Origin: Lumbricus terrestris | Taxonomy: Eukaryota; Annelida; Clitellata; Crassiclitellata; Lumbricidae | Assembly: GCA_949752735.1 (NCBI GenBank) | Contig: OX457047.1 | Span: 4,569,618 to 4,633,617, forward strand | Length of the DNA stretch: 64,000 nt | Direction: 5' to 3' | In this document: in pieces, positions 43,267 through 56,799 of the stretch | How the letters are laid out: each line of letters begins with the position of its first letter | Position numbering within the stretch: position 1 is the first letter of the stretch | The notes under the pieces: model-generated | Seen by the model: only the letters and a program-made list of their open reading frames with translations | Database searches by the model: none | What the model was told of the DNA's origin: nothing | Position numbers and translations under genes: made by a program

Positions 43267-44866
43267 CAGGGGCGGATCCAGGGGGGGGCCAATCCGGCCA
43301 TGGCCCCCCCCATTTCAAATCACCATGGGACGTGGCCCCCCCCATCCAAAAAAATTTCAGGGTGTCAGTCATGCACAGGAGAATTAATGTATAAATGTAA
43401 TTAAAATCTGTAATAAAAATAATTTATAAATGTATTTAAAATCTTATCTAAGTCTCTCACGCAATTGCATTGTCTTTATATAAAGCATCGAAATGAAACA
43501 ATCTTTCAACAGTATCCAACTATGATTTATGGCATGGAATGTATGTTATTCGTGTATATATTCGTTGTAAATTGTAAAAACATTAACACCAATAAACACA
43601 ATTATAACTAAGTACAACTATCTATTAATTACAAATCAAGTTAACACTAACAACAGTGTTTGGAATGTAATTTATTTTTTCAAGATGCCAACAAAATTTC
43701 AGGGCAAAACAAGTTAAGTTTTGAGTTTAGTCTATATGTGCAAGAAAATGCGGTGAATGATAACACATGTTTACTCCTTGTTTTTATTGATATTTTACTA
43801 TATTTCATTCAGTAGTGGGAAGTATTTTATTTATTCTAGTCTTAAAAAGTCATCAGTTTTTGGGATGCTAAATTGAACACCTTTTTTAGAAAATTTCGCA
43901 CGGAAGACTAAAAAGTCATCGCTCTTTTTAGGCGAAAAATTTAACACCTTTTTTAATATTTCGCACGGATGACTACAAAAGTCATCAGTTTTTTGGGATG
44001 CCAAATTAAACACCTTTTTGGAAAATTTCGCATGGAAGACTAAAAAGTCATCACTCTTTTTAGACGAAAAATTAAACACCTTTTTTAAGATTTCGCACGA
44101 ATGACTACAAAAGTCATCAGTTTTTTTAATTCTAAATCGAACACCTTTTTTTGAAAATTTCGCACGGGAGACTAAAAAGTCATCACTCCTTTTAGACGAA
44201 AAATTAAACACCTTTTTTAGGATTTCGCAGGGATGACTACAACAAGTCATCAGTTTTTTGGGATGCGAAATTAAACACCTTTTTTGAAAATTTCGCATGG
44301 ATGAATAAATAGTCATCACTCTTTTTAGACGAAAAATTAAACAACTTTTTTAAGATTTCGCAGGGATGACTACAACAAGTCATCAGAGTTTTGGGAAGGA
44401 AAATTGAACACCCTTTTTGAAGATTTCCGGCGGATTACTTAAAAAAGAACATCTAGTTTTCGGGAAAGAAGTTTTTAAGTAAAGTCTATATTTATTGAGA
44501 CCTTATGGCACTCTTACAAGCACTGAAAAGTACAGCTAATTTGTTAAGATAACAGCTTAAAATGCTACCATTGCAATGTGAAAATTCAAAAAGTTTCTGG
44601 TGGGGAGGGGCATATCCCCTCCCCACACCCCACCCCTACCACTATCGGCGCTGCGCGCCTCATGATTGTCTTCAGACGGTCAATTATCTACCCCTCCGAA
44701 AACCTCAATTCCCCCAGAGGTGGGGGCTAAATTAAACTCTGGTTTCGGCCAAAAACGACTAAAAAAGTTCATCAGATTTTTCGGCGAAAGATCAACGAAA
44801 AAATTTCCGACCCCAGCCCAAAAATTTTTTGGCCCCCCCCTTCGAAAATTCCTGGATCCGCCCTTG
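43267..44866. mobile_element. hAT-type element in a (TAG)n repeat, 1.6 kb
   Basis: TIRs CAGGGGCGGATCCAGG and (inverted) CAAGGGCGGATCCAGG. The 8-bp flanks GTAGTAGT are identical on both sides but lie in a repeat, so they do not prove the duplication. C/G-rich subterminal runs (GGCCCCCCCC) are present at both ends. The interior holds a 127-bp minisatellite and a Charlie-like unit (AAAATGCTACCATTGCAATG near 44552). No transposase. Confidence 0.88.
43840..44420. repeat. Minisatellite of ~63-bp alternating units
   Basis: Alternating units with AAGTCATCAGTTTTTTGGG and AAAAAGTCATCACTCTTTTT, each with AAATTAAACACCTTTTTT and TTTCGCA(C/T)GGA, repeat with a combined period of about 127 bp, roughly 4.5 times. 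The 162-codon minus-strand ORF through it is a product of the repeat. Confidence 0.9.
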
Positions 44867-44892
44867 GTAGTAGTAGTAGTAGTAGCAGTAGC

Positions 44893-44954
<62 letters not shown>

Positions 44955-45015
44955 CAGCAGCAGCAGCAGCAGTAGCAGTAGCAGTAGCAGTAGCAGTAGC
45001 AGCAGCAGTAGCAGT

Positions 45016-45050
<35 letters not shown>

Positions 45051-45240
45051 CAGTAGCAGTAGCAGTAGCAGTAGCAGTAGCAGTAGCAGTAGCAGTAGCA
45101 GTAGCAGTAGCAGTAGCAGTAGCAGTAGCAGTAGCAGTAGCAGTAGCAGTAGCAGTAGCAGTAGCAGTAGTAGTAGTAGTAGTAGTAGTGAGTAGCAGTA
45201 ACAGTAGCAGTAGCAGTAGCAGTAGCAGTAGTAGTTGTAG
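44867..45240. repeat. (TAG)n/(CAG)n/(TAGCAG)n trinucleotide tract
   Basis: Compound array of pure TAG, pure CAG and a long TAGCAG alternation. It yields poly-Val/Ala, poly-Leu and poly-Ala/Thr ORFs in several frames, which are not genes. Confidence 0.95.
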
Positions 45241-45346
45241 TAGTTGCAGTTTAACATCTCTGTGTGGTAACAAACACCATTGGCGACGCCCTCCTCCTCT
45301 ACCCTGTCGTGGGACTGACACTGGCAGAATGCAACCAGTGGCGGAG
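45241..45346 (+). repeat. Dispersed repeat R2, near full
   Basis: GCAGTTTAACATCTCTGTGTGG to CAACCAGTGGCGGAGT, directly after the trinucleotide tract. Confidence 0.75.
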
Positions 45347-45436
45347 TCGGTGTTGTTTTAGTTTAATGAGTAATATATAAAGGCACTTCAATCATTTTAA
45401 AGGGTGTCTAAAGAAAGCTCGTTTATTTATGGCTAC

Positions 45437-45578
45437 CAGTGGCGGCGCCAGGATTTCAGTTTTTGGGGGGCTAAAGGGGGTAAATCGTCCAAAAATTTTA
45501 TTTTTACACGGGAAAAAAATGGATGGCCTTTTTTAGGGAGGGCTTAGCCCCCCTAGCCCCCCCCTAGCGCCGCCACTG
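45437..45578. mobile_element. hAT MITE, CAGTGGCGGCGCC family, 142 bp
   Basis: Perfect TIR CAGTGGCGGCGC with right end GCGCCGCCACTG, and a perfect 8-bp target duplication ATGGCTAC (45429-45436, 45579-45586). It shares GGCTTAGCCCCCCTAG with the 226-bp copy at 13937. Confidence 0.93.
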
Positions 45579-45586
45579 ATGGCTAC

Positions 45587-46519
45587 AGTTTTTGCCAGTC
45601 TTGATGTTTCAGTTTAACGACATTGTGGGATAGCAAAAGTTTTTAGCGTGGAATCGATCCTGACTTTAAAGGCAGCTTATGACATCAAAGGCCTTTGCCG
45701 TCGACAATAATTATTTGCTTGGCGTTTTAAAACTAAAACTATTATGCCTAAAATGCTACGGTTGCAGTGTGGAAATTTAAAAAATATTGTCGTCATTTGG
45801 GAACGGGCACATCCAACTCTAAACAAATTGAAGCGATTGAAGTGCAGGTACGAAAGAAGATAGACTACAGCTGATATCCATCAATTGCAGTGTATACATA
45901 TTTCCGACATGGGCGAGAGAAAAATAGTTTATTTTCTAGACGTTTTAACAACACTTCTGAGCAGATTACCTTGACGGTAATAGCTCTATATAAAAATCTA
46001 ATTATAACTCGTTTGTTAAATAATACACAATGTAGGAAACTTTGTAATAAATATTGGAAACTAGTGCATGTCTACACGAATATTCGTTTATACACCTCAG
46101 AAATATGTTTCAAAGGCTCTATATATAAATACAGGCTTTTATGTCTTATAGATTTTTTATACAGTTAGTTCGACGTAATCTTTCCATAAGATCTGAACTG
46201 CGTTACCAAGAAATGAAAACACACACTCAAACTCCAACAACACAATGAATAAATGGATCTCCAAATTATTAGACTAGGTGACGCATACGCTACATAAATA
46301 CATCGATGATGACATTTTCCGAGAATAATTTTTCAGTTTTCTCTCACGATATTAACTTTGTCACCGCTGATAAAGTCTAGACAGTTCACAATTGTGCACT
46401 TTGAAGAGAACAAGACGACCCGCGTACTTATAAAGTCTCCCTCGATAGAGCAGCAGGTCATCGATACACAAGTAACGCTTTGTTGCATGCTTTCCACATA
46501 CAAAGTTGCAACACATACA
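45587..46519. other. Intergenic
   Basis: A Charlie-like unit scrap (CCTAAAATGCTACGGTTGCAG) at about 45746. A 92-codon ORF at 45890-46168 has no recognisable feature and AT-driven composition. Confidence 0.4.
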
Positions 46520-46907
46520 TGTAGGCTAGGTCCATGACATAATCGATTTCAACATTATCTAGCTCCGAGACATCATTACTATCAACAAACTCTTCATTAT
46601 CATCATCGCTATCATCACTTTCAATACACTGATATCAATTCTGTTATCAGTTTATCTCCACTGGCTGCAGATAACCGTCAAAAACTCTTCAACACAAGTA
46701 AATCATTAAAAACAATGGCCATTATATGACGTCAGTCACGTGACCATGCATTCAATAAATTTTGTTTAAAAATGTGGAATTAATCAAAAATCATCTATGA
46801 ACAGATACACAAAAGTGCATTGCATAATTTCTAAGCAGTAAAAAAATTCAGGGTAAATACTGACAGTGGGGTGAAAAAAACACCGCAGGATAGCCTCCAA
46901 GGGTTAA
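46520..46907. mobile_element. piggyBac-like right part, family C, with acidic ORF scrap
   Basis: Ends in TTAA at 46904-46907 with the inward TIR CCCTTGGAGGCTATCC and an imperfect hairpin GGGGTGAAAAAAACACC just inside. About 280 bp in, the minus strand reads IESDDSDDDNEEFVDSNDVS and onward, acidic like a piggyBac N-terminus, at the same distance and orientation as in family B. No left end is seen, so the element is truncated. Confidence 0.55.
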
Positions 46908-47212
46908 TGAGTGTGTGAACCATGATTGTCATTGCTAGGGTACCAGAGAGCCTTGACAACATTACGGGTCCATGTCGGGCGCGGTGCAGCCTGCATGGGT
47001 GTCGTTCCTAGACTGGTCCAGGGGCTTTCGGAAGGACGAAGAAACTCTGAAGTCATCGAAGATTATGAAGTAGCAAAATTATAAGATACTTTAAAAAGTC
47101 ATCAGCCGTCATATTAATCGCTAAATACCAATTGGATCCTTAATTTTAGGTCTATCTGCTAGGATGTTATGTGTAAGTTTCTCATCAATAAATTGCATTC
47201 ATCGCTTTCATT
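46908..47212. other. Intergenic
   Basis: No feature recognised between the family C end and the start of element D. Confidence 0.4.
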
Positions 47213-47371
47213 TTAACCCTCATCCTACCAAGTGGGGTCCGTTCGGACCCCAAGAACATAAACTGCTGTGCAACTTTTTTTCGATAAATGATTAAGAGTC
47301 GGCATTTTATGAATTTGTCTATAGGTCTGTCCTACATGATATGCTGTAGCTACTTTTTTGAAAAAAATTAT
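47213..47371. mobile_element. piggyBac-like element D, cut off at the duplication junction
   Basis: TTAA at 47213-47216, TIR CCCTCATCCTACCAA and palindrome GGGGTCCGTTCGGACCCC, then 156 bp of body that stops at 47371 where copy 2 begins. The complete element is at 58772-60388. Confidence 0.9.
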
Positions 47372-48262
47372 GATGAGGTTTTATCGTATGGCCAAAACTG
47401 GTAACAATTTATTACAAATGCTGTTGTGCAGTTCTAAGGGCTAGTTGCACACCTGATTTAAGAGTTTCAATCTCTTATATAACGAAATGTTACCAACATT
47501 ACAGCATATTATTTTTTGACATGATCAATCAAATGACATTTTAGTTATTAAGACGCATTACTGTGTAAATGTTTAATAGTTATTGAAATGTATTCCCATA
47601 AACAAAGGTGCTCACATTTCTTACAAATTTTTGATATTGCTCAGTTACGCGAACATATACTGAGAACATACAATTGAGAACAATATTATACCCCAACCAA
47701 ACACCAGCCCCTCTGGTGCGACGCAGCGCTCGTCACTGAACTGTTGTTCCTGGACTTTAGAATAATTATTGTTCTTGACGATTAAGATCTTTGCTGGCGT
47801 CAGATGAAAGCTAATCCGCTGAATCCAATTCGTCTAGTGACCAACTATAAATAGGTCGCTAAACTGAAAGAATTCATTGCGTATACCAATCCAAACTCTC
47901 TCTATGTGTGTCTCTGTCTGTCTGTCTGTCTCTCTCTCTCTTTCGTGCTCAACCGCAATTCAGCTTCTGTTTCTCTGATCACAACAAAATAGCGATCAAC
48001 TATCTACCCCTACATTTCAAACCCCTTTAAATTGGTTATTCAAACGTTTATAATTATAAGTTCAATTTCTAAAATTCGAAACATTTTGACCACTCCAAAT
48101 ATAGGAGGGTCCATTTAATACCCATATAAATTGTTATTGTAATATAAGAATCGCCAAACAATGATAACCAGAAATGCTATTGCATTGCAAGCTGTCTGCT
48201 CAGTTTGTATGTATGTATAGTTAAGATTTGTGTATTTTATGATCACCGTTCTTGTGAATTAT

Positions 48263-49152
48263 TTAACCCTCATGCGACCAACATATTTTACTCCTTAATA
48301 TGACCAACTGGGGTCCCGTGGGACCCCAATATTTAATAACGCGTTCATTGCTTGATGTGTCAATATTGTCAAAGGTAACATATGTAAATTGATTATATAA
48401 GCAATGTCAGTAGTTTCTATGAGTTAGTAATAATAATAATAACAATAATCAGGACAATTTATATAGCGCAGTAACACAGCCATCCCGTTACAAGGACGCC
48501 TTACAAAGCAGCTAACAAGCGGGATAAGCCATAGCGAGGAAGTAGGACTATGTTTTGGGCATGGATTTAAAAGCGGTATAGGACATTACCCCTCCGGCCC
48601 ATGACCCCACCATTACCCCCACCATTACCCCGTAGGACATTACCCCCGTCATTACCCCCGTCTGTTTGCATGTAAGTCCAGTGCATGTATGTAGGTATGT
48701 ACATAAATACATGCATACATACAAACGTACATACATGCACAAACACACACATACACACAAGTATGCATGTATGTATGGGGGGATGGGGCAAGCAAGCGTC
48801 TCAAATAGCCTCTGCTACCCAATTGCCCAACCGCGTCACCTTCACGAGGTCCCCCCTGTTTTAACAAAGAGCGTGGTGGGCGACCGAGCAATCGCCGGTA
48901 TATGCGATGCCCACATGGGCGAAGAAACCGAAGGACGGACGATAGAGGATATCGACGCTGGGAGATGGTGTCTCCTTAAAAACACCGGGAGAAAGGCAAC
49001 GGGAAACCATCTCTCTAAAATTCCCAAGTTAAATGAATGACGAATCCACATATAATGGAGACGTCAAACATTAGAACCTGCCTAAGGGCAGAGCACGGAA
49101 AAGAAAAAAAAGATGCATTTATAGATGCATACATACATACATACATACATAC

Positions 49153-49183
<31 letters not shown>

Positions 49184-50243
49184 CATACATACAAACATAC
49201 ATACATACATACATACATACATACATACATACATACATACATACATACATACATACATACATACATACATACATACATACATACATACATACATACATAC
49301 ATACATACATACATACATACATACATACATACATACATACATACATACATACATACATACATACATACATACATACATACATACATACATACATACATAC
49401 ATGCATGCGTGCATACATACATACATACATACATACATACATACACACATACACACATACACACATACACACAACATACATACACACATACACACATACA
49501 TACACACATACACACATACGCACATACATACATACATATATGCATTTATACACTTGACCTAAATGTAAACAATCAGAGGTAATGGCTGGGGGTAATGGCA
49601 GGGGTAATGGGCGGGTATTGTCCGGATCCCATTGATATCAAAGCTTGCAGGTTTGGACTTTATGTACTGCCTGGAATTACACCTGCCACGGTAACCTCAT
49701 CCACTCACAGATTTGTACCGAGAAAAAAAGCTTTGACTAATGAGCAGAAAACACTTTTCTGATGTCACGGAAAGCAGTAACTTCGTCGTTGTTCATTCTT
49801 TCCATGATTATATGAAAAGTTTTTTCTGCTCAATTGCCTTGTTGTGAAATCTCATGTGCTGGAAATTGTGCACTGGACATGGTCATTATTCGTACTATCA
49901 TATTTTCCAACGTCCCTGTAGTCTAGAATTTTCTGTATTGCTTCTTTTGCATTAAATTGTACTGGACCAATTATCGCTGTTATGATATATTTGCATAAAG
50001 TGGCGTTCTCTTCCATAAGAAAAATCATCATAAAGCTGGGGTCCTGCGGGACCCCACTAGATATTTCATATTTAAAAAATAACCGTAAAAATTAAACCGG
50101 ATTTAATTATACGTAAATTGTGAGCGATGTCCATGTGAAAAATTCATAAAACGTCGTTAAAAAATATTGGATAGCAAAAAAGTAACACGAGTCGAAACGG
50201 TGCTGGGGTCCCCTGGGACCCCAGTTGGTCACTTGAGGGTTAA
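48263..50243. mobile_element. piggyBac-like element, family A (copy 2)
   Basis: TTAA at 48263-48266 and 50240-50243. Identical in ends and palindromes to 36700-38684, with a 4-bp shorter CATA array. It carries the same L2-like tail and CATA-carrying element (48626-49605). Confidence 0.85.
49128..49537. repeat. (CATA)n array, copy 2
   Basis: Same array as 37565-37978 but with two instead of four ATGC units before GTGC. Confidence 0.95.
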
Positions 50244-50835
50244 ACTGCATAGTTGTACGCTGTAGCCGGTTTCGGTCTGTCAACCGGATTGTTGAATAAA
50301 GAGATTATTATTATATATTATGCTGCATTTTTCGTGACAGTCTACGTCTGAGTGTTTGAGTCTGCGTATATAAATATCTACTATCTCATCTATTAGCATC
50401 AATTGGACCGACACTGTAGAGAAACGTGAGATGTGCGCTCTAACCGATGCAGTATGTCCATTCTGTAAGTCGCTGTAATTGTAATAGTGATCGTAATTGC
50501 ATTAAAAAAATTAATTGTTATCACGATGATAGTTTTTTAATTTAATGGTTATAGCAACGGCCATTTTTATGCCTGTGGTTGTGGCTATGGTTGCGTCAAT
50601 GACCATGAACACGGCCACAACCATGACCATGACCGCGATTACTCTGCATGGCTAAATATAATTGAAAAGTAGGATGGAGCAATGCGTGTTTCATTCTATA
50701 CGATATGAGTTGTGTGGAAGGAAACCAGAAACTAAGCATCACGCATGTAAGCAGAAACCGGGGCATATTTTGAGAATATGTTCAATATTATTAATAGCGT
50801 TACCAAAGCTACTACTATACACTACTACTGTACAG

Positions 50836-51889
50836 TTAACCCTCATCCGCACAAGCTAAAATGCAACTTAATTTGAACAAGGGGGGTCTGGCCAGACCCC
50901 CCGTTTTGATGTGGGTTTTTCATAGGAAATAATAATTTTTATGTGCCAGTTTTGTAAGATGATATCAGAGTAACTCAAAACAACATTGTGTCAGTCTCTT
51001 TATGCAATATAAATAAGTTTTATGATGAATTTTGAAATTAATTGTTTAGTTACATTAATTGTCACGGTTTGTCATACATGTTCATCGTCGCAATAGTTGT
51101 CTACCTATAAAATTTGGAAATCAAACTAAAGAAACCATATTTTTTAGTAAAATTAGTACTGAATGCTCTTATGATCAGAGTCAGTATGACTGTTTTCTAG
51201 AAAATATCTATTACAAATAATGGAATAGCTAGGACTAAACCTAAAATGTAAACACGCAAGCTTATCATACATAGTCCGTTAGCTGTTGCTTTCGGGTTTG
51301 TTTGTCGAATGATGATGTCTTTCATCTCGGCTGTTATAAAACTGTGAAAACTATCTTGAATATTCGCAATGTATCCGTATTATTTTATACAGCATCTTCT
51401 TTTACTGCATTGTGCAACAGAGTAGGGCCTACGTCCTCTTGGCATTGATTTTGACTACCAAAAATTATGCGGATCTTTACTTGTATTTAGGACTCTCGGC
51501 TTCAATAATATAGACAATTTCGTCATCATGATCTTCACTATCAGGTCCAGTCTCATCATCGTGTTTATCATCATCTTCAATTTCAACATTGTCTTCATCA
51601 TAAGAAACATCTGAATGTTGTTCTTCAGGCATTGGCATCTCTTCGTATTCACATTCCTTACTGTTGCTCTCACTGTCCAAACTGTCATCATTGTAGTCTC
51701 GGTCAGTATTATCTTCAGTATCTCCTTATCACTCAATCGATTTGGTCGTTTAGATGTGCTAATTGTAGCTCAGTAATATAGGAACAAAGTCATAAAAGCA
51801 ATCTGAGAAAATATAACTCCTAAAAAAGTTATGCAGTAAATATATGGAGGGGGTCTGGCCAGACCCCCCCTTGTGCGGATGAGGGTTAA
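50836..51889. mobile_element. piggyBac-like element, family B (copy 2)
   Basis: Duplicate of 39277-40330, with TTAA at 50836-50839 and 51886-51889. The transposase N-terminal remnant is at 51477-51754 on the minus strand, with the same frameshift. Confidence 0.87.
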
Positions 51890-52110
51890 ACGAGGTTTAC
51901 AAATTAGCATCATGTGTCAGGATAAAGTTTCTTGTTGCGATAATAATGGTAACGATAATGTTGCAACAAAACTGTTCATGCGTCCTCGAGGCAAAATATT
52001 AATTAACGGTTAGACATGTTTAAAATGGTGTCACATAATATTCTGGAAGTCTTAAGTGATGCTTTTTAATGTGTATATAAATGACACTCTTGGACAAAGA
52101 TACCTGCGTA

Positions 52111-52424
52111 GAGATAGGTAGATGTGAACTTTTGGTACGTTACTGTGAAGGATCCAATTATCTTTTAACGGTTTGCAATCCAAGCTTGGGACTGGCACTG
52201 GCAGAGTGCAACCAGTGGCGGAGTTCATATTGCAGTGTTCTGCGCATTGATTAGTTGGTCGATGTATTGGGAGTAGCTTCTGTATAGCGATGATAGATAC
52301 TGTGTGATGCCAAAGATCATTTGCGTCAACGTAAACCTTCAAACAGGTCTTGGATTGCAAACCGTTAAAAGATAATTGGATCCTTCACACAGTAACGTAC
52401 CAAAAGTTCACATCTACCTATCTC
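52111..52424. repeat. Large inverted repeat (copy 2)
   Basis: Duplicate of 40552-40865, keeping the 2-base arm difference. Confidence 0.9.
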
Positions 52425-52675
52425 GGCTGTTAGGGAAGTACTCTTTGTCCCATTTGCTCGTACCTCCACCATGCAGAGTCGTGCTTTTTCTGTGGTTGGC
52501 CCAGTGGTATGGAATGCCCTCCCACTTGAGCTGCGCCTGTTCCCTAGATCACTCTCTGACACATTCTATAAGCACCTAAAAACTGTTCTGTTTGTCCGTA
52601 CTGGAGTCGGGAGCGCCTCTGAGTAGTTTCCTTGAAGAGGCGCTATATAAATACTTGAATGAATGAATGAATAAA
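52425..52675 (+). mobile_element. L2/CR1-like LINE 3' end (copy 2)
   Basis: Duplicate of 40866-41116. Confidence 0.88.
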
Positions 52676-54454
52676 GGAAGAGGGCAAATACACACTGCAA
52701 AAATTATGACGCATATCTCCAACTATAAAGTAGGATACATGTACGTTTGTCCAGAATGCAGGCACACACTTTCGCAGCTATTGATCTTGAACCGCTCACC
52801 TAGACAAAAGAATACCACTGTCCACCATGCAGGACCACAAAGTGGAGTGTTTGGCCCATCCACTGATCTTGGTTGTAGCGTGGGGTGTGATATGGATGAA
52901 CATAAAACGAGCCATTTCCTCATAATCGATCATCTCTCTTGATTGTGGACGACTATTTTCAATCCTCTTATTGTCGTGAATTTAATTAACATAAAAATAT
53001 TAACCATAATTAAGAGTCATCTCGAAATCAGTTTCGCAAGTTAATGATTACTAAAATTTACTTTTTAAACTTAATTAGACTGCAATCTTTCATCTACATT
53101 CCGTATCTTGAATGTCTGAATCAAATTATAAAACTTACACTCAACACTAAACACCTCTTTTAAGAGAATATTACGCATAATAACTATATTATTTTAAATC
53201 TGCGATGATTTCGCACTGCAAAAGTCAGTTCCAAGCCGCGAAAATGGATGAGAGCGAAGCTAATGTTCTTTGTTGCCTCACAGTGTTGTAAAACTGCAAC
53301 AACCGATAGGCTACCTATAAATTAAAGTTAAAGATGCAAGAAGTGCATGTGAGTATTCGTCCATCATTGATTATTATCATCTTCTGCTTAATCTGCAGAT
53401 GTCGTTCAGCATTGGAAATTCCATCGAATTACTACACCTTTTTTACGCTCTGATATTCCTAATAAATCAATGAAATACACAACTAAATCAATCACACCCT
53501 CCAGCTTGACTGAATACCCACGAATTGGCAGCCATTGACATGAGACATAGAGTGCGATCAAGGACCGCGGTTCCTAACTACGCCACTGGTGCACTTGGCC
53601 CGTGCCAGTCCCAAGCCAACTACTACTACTACTACCGCAATCCCCAACTCCGGAGTCCTGGCCTGGGGGTGGGGGTGGGCGAAAACCAAAATTTCAGAGA
53701 CACAACGCCAACAACTTTCCAGCTGTAATGTGCCAAAGAAATGTTTGCCAACGGTAACGGTCTTCCATGTCATAAGTTATCGTTAAACTATGAATCCACA
53801 TCATCGATCAATTCAGAAACTGCTGATGTCGTTCAACATTGGAAAATAAAACCAATTTTTTTGCTACGTGGCAACATGCTAAATAAATTGACGAAACACG
53901 AAATTAAGCCAAGTGAAACAAAAAATGCAGCAAAGAACAAATCCTACAAAGGAAGCCGTTGTGTTCTACCTGGTCAACGATAGGAAATAATAATAAGAGC
54001 CATTCCAGAACATAGCCCGTTTGTAATCATAGCCTACTGCGTCTTGCCACTTTGAAAATAATCAAAATTCAGAGGACCACCAGAACCAACCCGTCCCAAC
54101 CAACCGCCACCTCACAGCCCCAGCCCCACACGGAGAGGTGTGAATGGGTGAAGAGATGGAAAATCAAAATTTCCATGACAACGCTGGTTATCACAGAGTA
54201 GATGGGCTGTGTGGTGCAGGTAGATGGATGGGGTGAATGGGGCGGAGTCAGGTGACATAGATGGGTCTGGCTTTGGTAAATCGAATTTTTCCCGGAGTTA
54301 TGAGTGTGTTTCTGAGCGAGGAGGGTACCGTAAAAGTTCCTGAAGTGCCTAAATTACGAAGCTCACTTCTCAGTTTTATATTGCAATTTTATATTTAAAA
54401 GGTGTTTTAGATTATCGCATAATTATCACTGGCAGGCGTATAAGATTTTCAGGT

Positions 54455-54594
54455 GATATTCATTCATTCATTCATTCGAGCATTTATATAGCGCCTCTTC
54501 AAGGAAACTACTCAGAGGCGCTCCCGACTCCAGCACGGCCAAATAGAAGTTTTTAAGTGCTTTTAGAATGTGCAAGAGAGTGATCTGGGGAACA
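54455..54594 (-). mobile_element. L2/CR1-like LINE 3' end (copy 2)
   Basis: Duplicate of 42896-43035. Confidence 0.85.
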
Positions 54595-54825
54595 TGGTAC
54601 ATGAACATGTCGGTCAATGTCAACAGCCCATTCATTTAACAGGACATAACACCATGAACCTCAACTAAAGGATCGGTCTTAGACACAAAGGCATTATCTT
54701 TGCAAGGAATGCATGAGTTTACTGAAATGCGCAATTGTCGAATTAGATATTCAGCGAACAATGCGCAAGTAAGTATGATGAAATGAAATTGATTAATTGA
54801 AGATGTAGTTAGTAGTAGTAGTAGT

Positions 54826-56425
54826 CAGGGGCGGATCCAGGGGGGGGCCAATCCGGCCATGGCCCCCCCCATTTCAAATCACCATGGGACGTGGCCCCCC
54901 CCATCCAAAAAAATTTCAGGGTGTCAGTCATGCACAGGAGAATTAATGTATAAATGTAATTAAAATCTGTAATAAAAATAATTTATAAATGTATTTAAAA
55001 TCTTATCTAAGTCTCTCACGCAATTGCATTGTCTTTATATAAAGCATCGAAATGAAACAATCTTTCAACAGTATCCAACTATGATTTATGGCATGGAATG
55101 TATGTTATTCGTGTATATATTCGTTGTAAATTGTAAAAACATTAACACCAATAAACACAATTATAACTAAGTACAACTATCTATTAATTACAAATCAAGT
55201 TAACACTAACAACAGTGTTTGGAATGTAATTTATTTTTTCAAGATGCCAACAAAATTTCAGGGCAAAACAAGTTAAGTTTTGAGTTTAGTCTATATGTGC
55301 AAGAAAATGCGGTGAATGATAACACATGTTTACTCCTTGTTTTTATTGATATTTTACTATATTTCATTCAGTAGTGGGAAGTATTTTATTTATTCTAGTC
55401 TTAAAAAGTCATCAGTTTTTGGGATGCTAAATTGAACACCTTTTTTAGAAAATTTCGCACGGAAGACTAAAAAGTCATCGCTCTTTTTAGGCGAAAAATT
55501 TAACACCTTTTTTAATATTTCGCACGGATGACTACAAAAGTCATCAGTTTTTTGGGATGCCAAATTAAACACCTTTTTGGAAAATTTCGCATGGAAGACT
55601 AAAAAGTCATCACTCTTTTTAGACGAAAAATTAAACACCTTTTTTAAGATTTCGCACGAATGACTACAAAAGTCATCAGTTTTTTTAATTCTAAATCGAA
55701 CACCTTTTTTTGAAAATTTCGCACGGGAGACTAAAAAGTCATCACTCCTTTTAGACGAAAAATTAAACACCTTTTTTAGGATTTCGCAGGGATGACTACA
55801 ACAAGTCATCAGTTTTTTGGGATGCGAAATTAAACACCTTTTTTGAAAATTTCGCATGGATGAATAAATAGTCATCACTCTTTTTAGACGAAAAATTAAA
55901 CAACTTTTTTAAGATTTCGCAGGGATGACTACAACAAGTCATCAGAGTTTTGGGAAGGAAAATTGAACACCCTTTTTGAAGATTTCCGGCGGATTACTTA
56001 AAAAAGAACATCTAGTTTTCGGGAAAGAAGTTTTTAAGTAAAGTCTATATTTATTGAGACCTTATGGCACTCTTACAAGCACTGAAAAGTACAGCTAATT
56101 TGTTAAGATAACAGCTTAAAATGCTACCATTGCAATGTGAAAATTCAAAAAGTTTCTGGTGGGGAGGGGCATATCCCCTCCCCACACCCCACCCCTACCA
56201 CTATCGGCGCTGCGCGCCTCATGATTGTCTTCAGACGGTCAATTATCTACCCCTCCGAAAACCTCAATTCCCCCAGAGGTGGGGGCTAAATTAAACTCTG
56301 GTTTCGGCCAAAAACGACTAAAAAAGTTCATCAGATTTTTCGGCGAAAGATCAACGAAAAAATTTCCGACCCCAGCCCAAAAATTTTTTGGCCCCCCCCT
56401 TCGAAAATTCCTGGATCCGCCCTTG
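54826..56425. mobile_element. hAT-type element in (TAG)n (copy 2)
   Basis: Duplicate of 43267-44866, including the minisatellite (55399-55979). Confidence 0.88.
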
Positions 56426-56451
56426 GTAGTAGTAGTAGTAGTAGCAGTAGC

Positions 56452-56513
<62 letters not shown>

Positions 56514-56574
56514 CAGCAGCAGCAGCAGCAGTAGCAGTAGCAGTAGCAGTAGCAGTAGCAGCAGCAGTAGCAGT

Positions 56575-56609
<35 letters not shown>

Positions 56610-56799
56610 CAGTAGCAGTAGCAGTAGCAGTAGCAGTAGCAGTAGCAGTAGCAGTAGCAGTAGCAGTAGCAGTAGCAGTAGCAGTAGCAGTAGCAGTAGC
56701 AGTAGCAGTAGCAGTAGCAGTAGCAGTAGTAGTAGTAGTAGTAGTAGTGAGTAGCAGTAACAGTAGCAGTAGCAGTAGCAGTAGCAGTAGTAGTTGTAG
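56426..56799. repeat. (TAG)n/(CAG)n tract (copy 2)
   Basis: Duplicate of 44867-45240 with apparently the same unit count, although such tracts usually vary in length quickly. An R2 repeat follows at 56800-56905. Confidence 0.95.

Larger units (their letters stand above)
35809..47371 (+). repeat. Tandem segmental duplication, copy 1 (11,563 bp)
   Basis: Starts GATGAGGTTTTATCGTATGG and ends CTTTTTTGAAAAAAATTAT. The next base (47372) restarts the same sequence. Every feature within recurs at +11,563 (before the CATA array) or +11,559 (after it). The left flank ends AGCAGCTC and the right flank of copy 2 begins TTTGAATTTT, so I see no homology at the breakpoints. Confidence 0.97.

Noticed and set aside
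43831..44319. 162-codon minus-strand ORF with repeated KSDDFLVFRAKFSKK motifs
   Set aside because: It follows the 127-bp minisatellite exactly; the repeat length happens to keep the frame open. It lies inside a non-coding hAT element.
43840..44420. CRISPR-like repeat array
   Set aside because: There are no unique spacers; the units are contiguous diverged tandem repeats in a eukaryotic transposon. The same holds for 23918-24640 and 9252-10030.
44666..45361. ORFs of 161-231 codons with poly-Val/Ala, poly-Leu or poly-Thr
   Set aside because: These are translations of the TAG/CAG trinucleotide tract in different frames; no start context or flanking coding sequence supports them.
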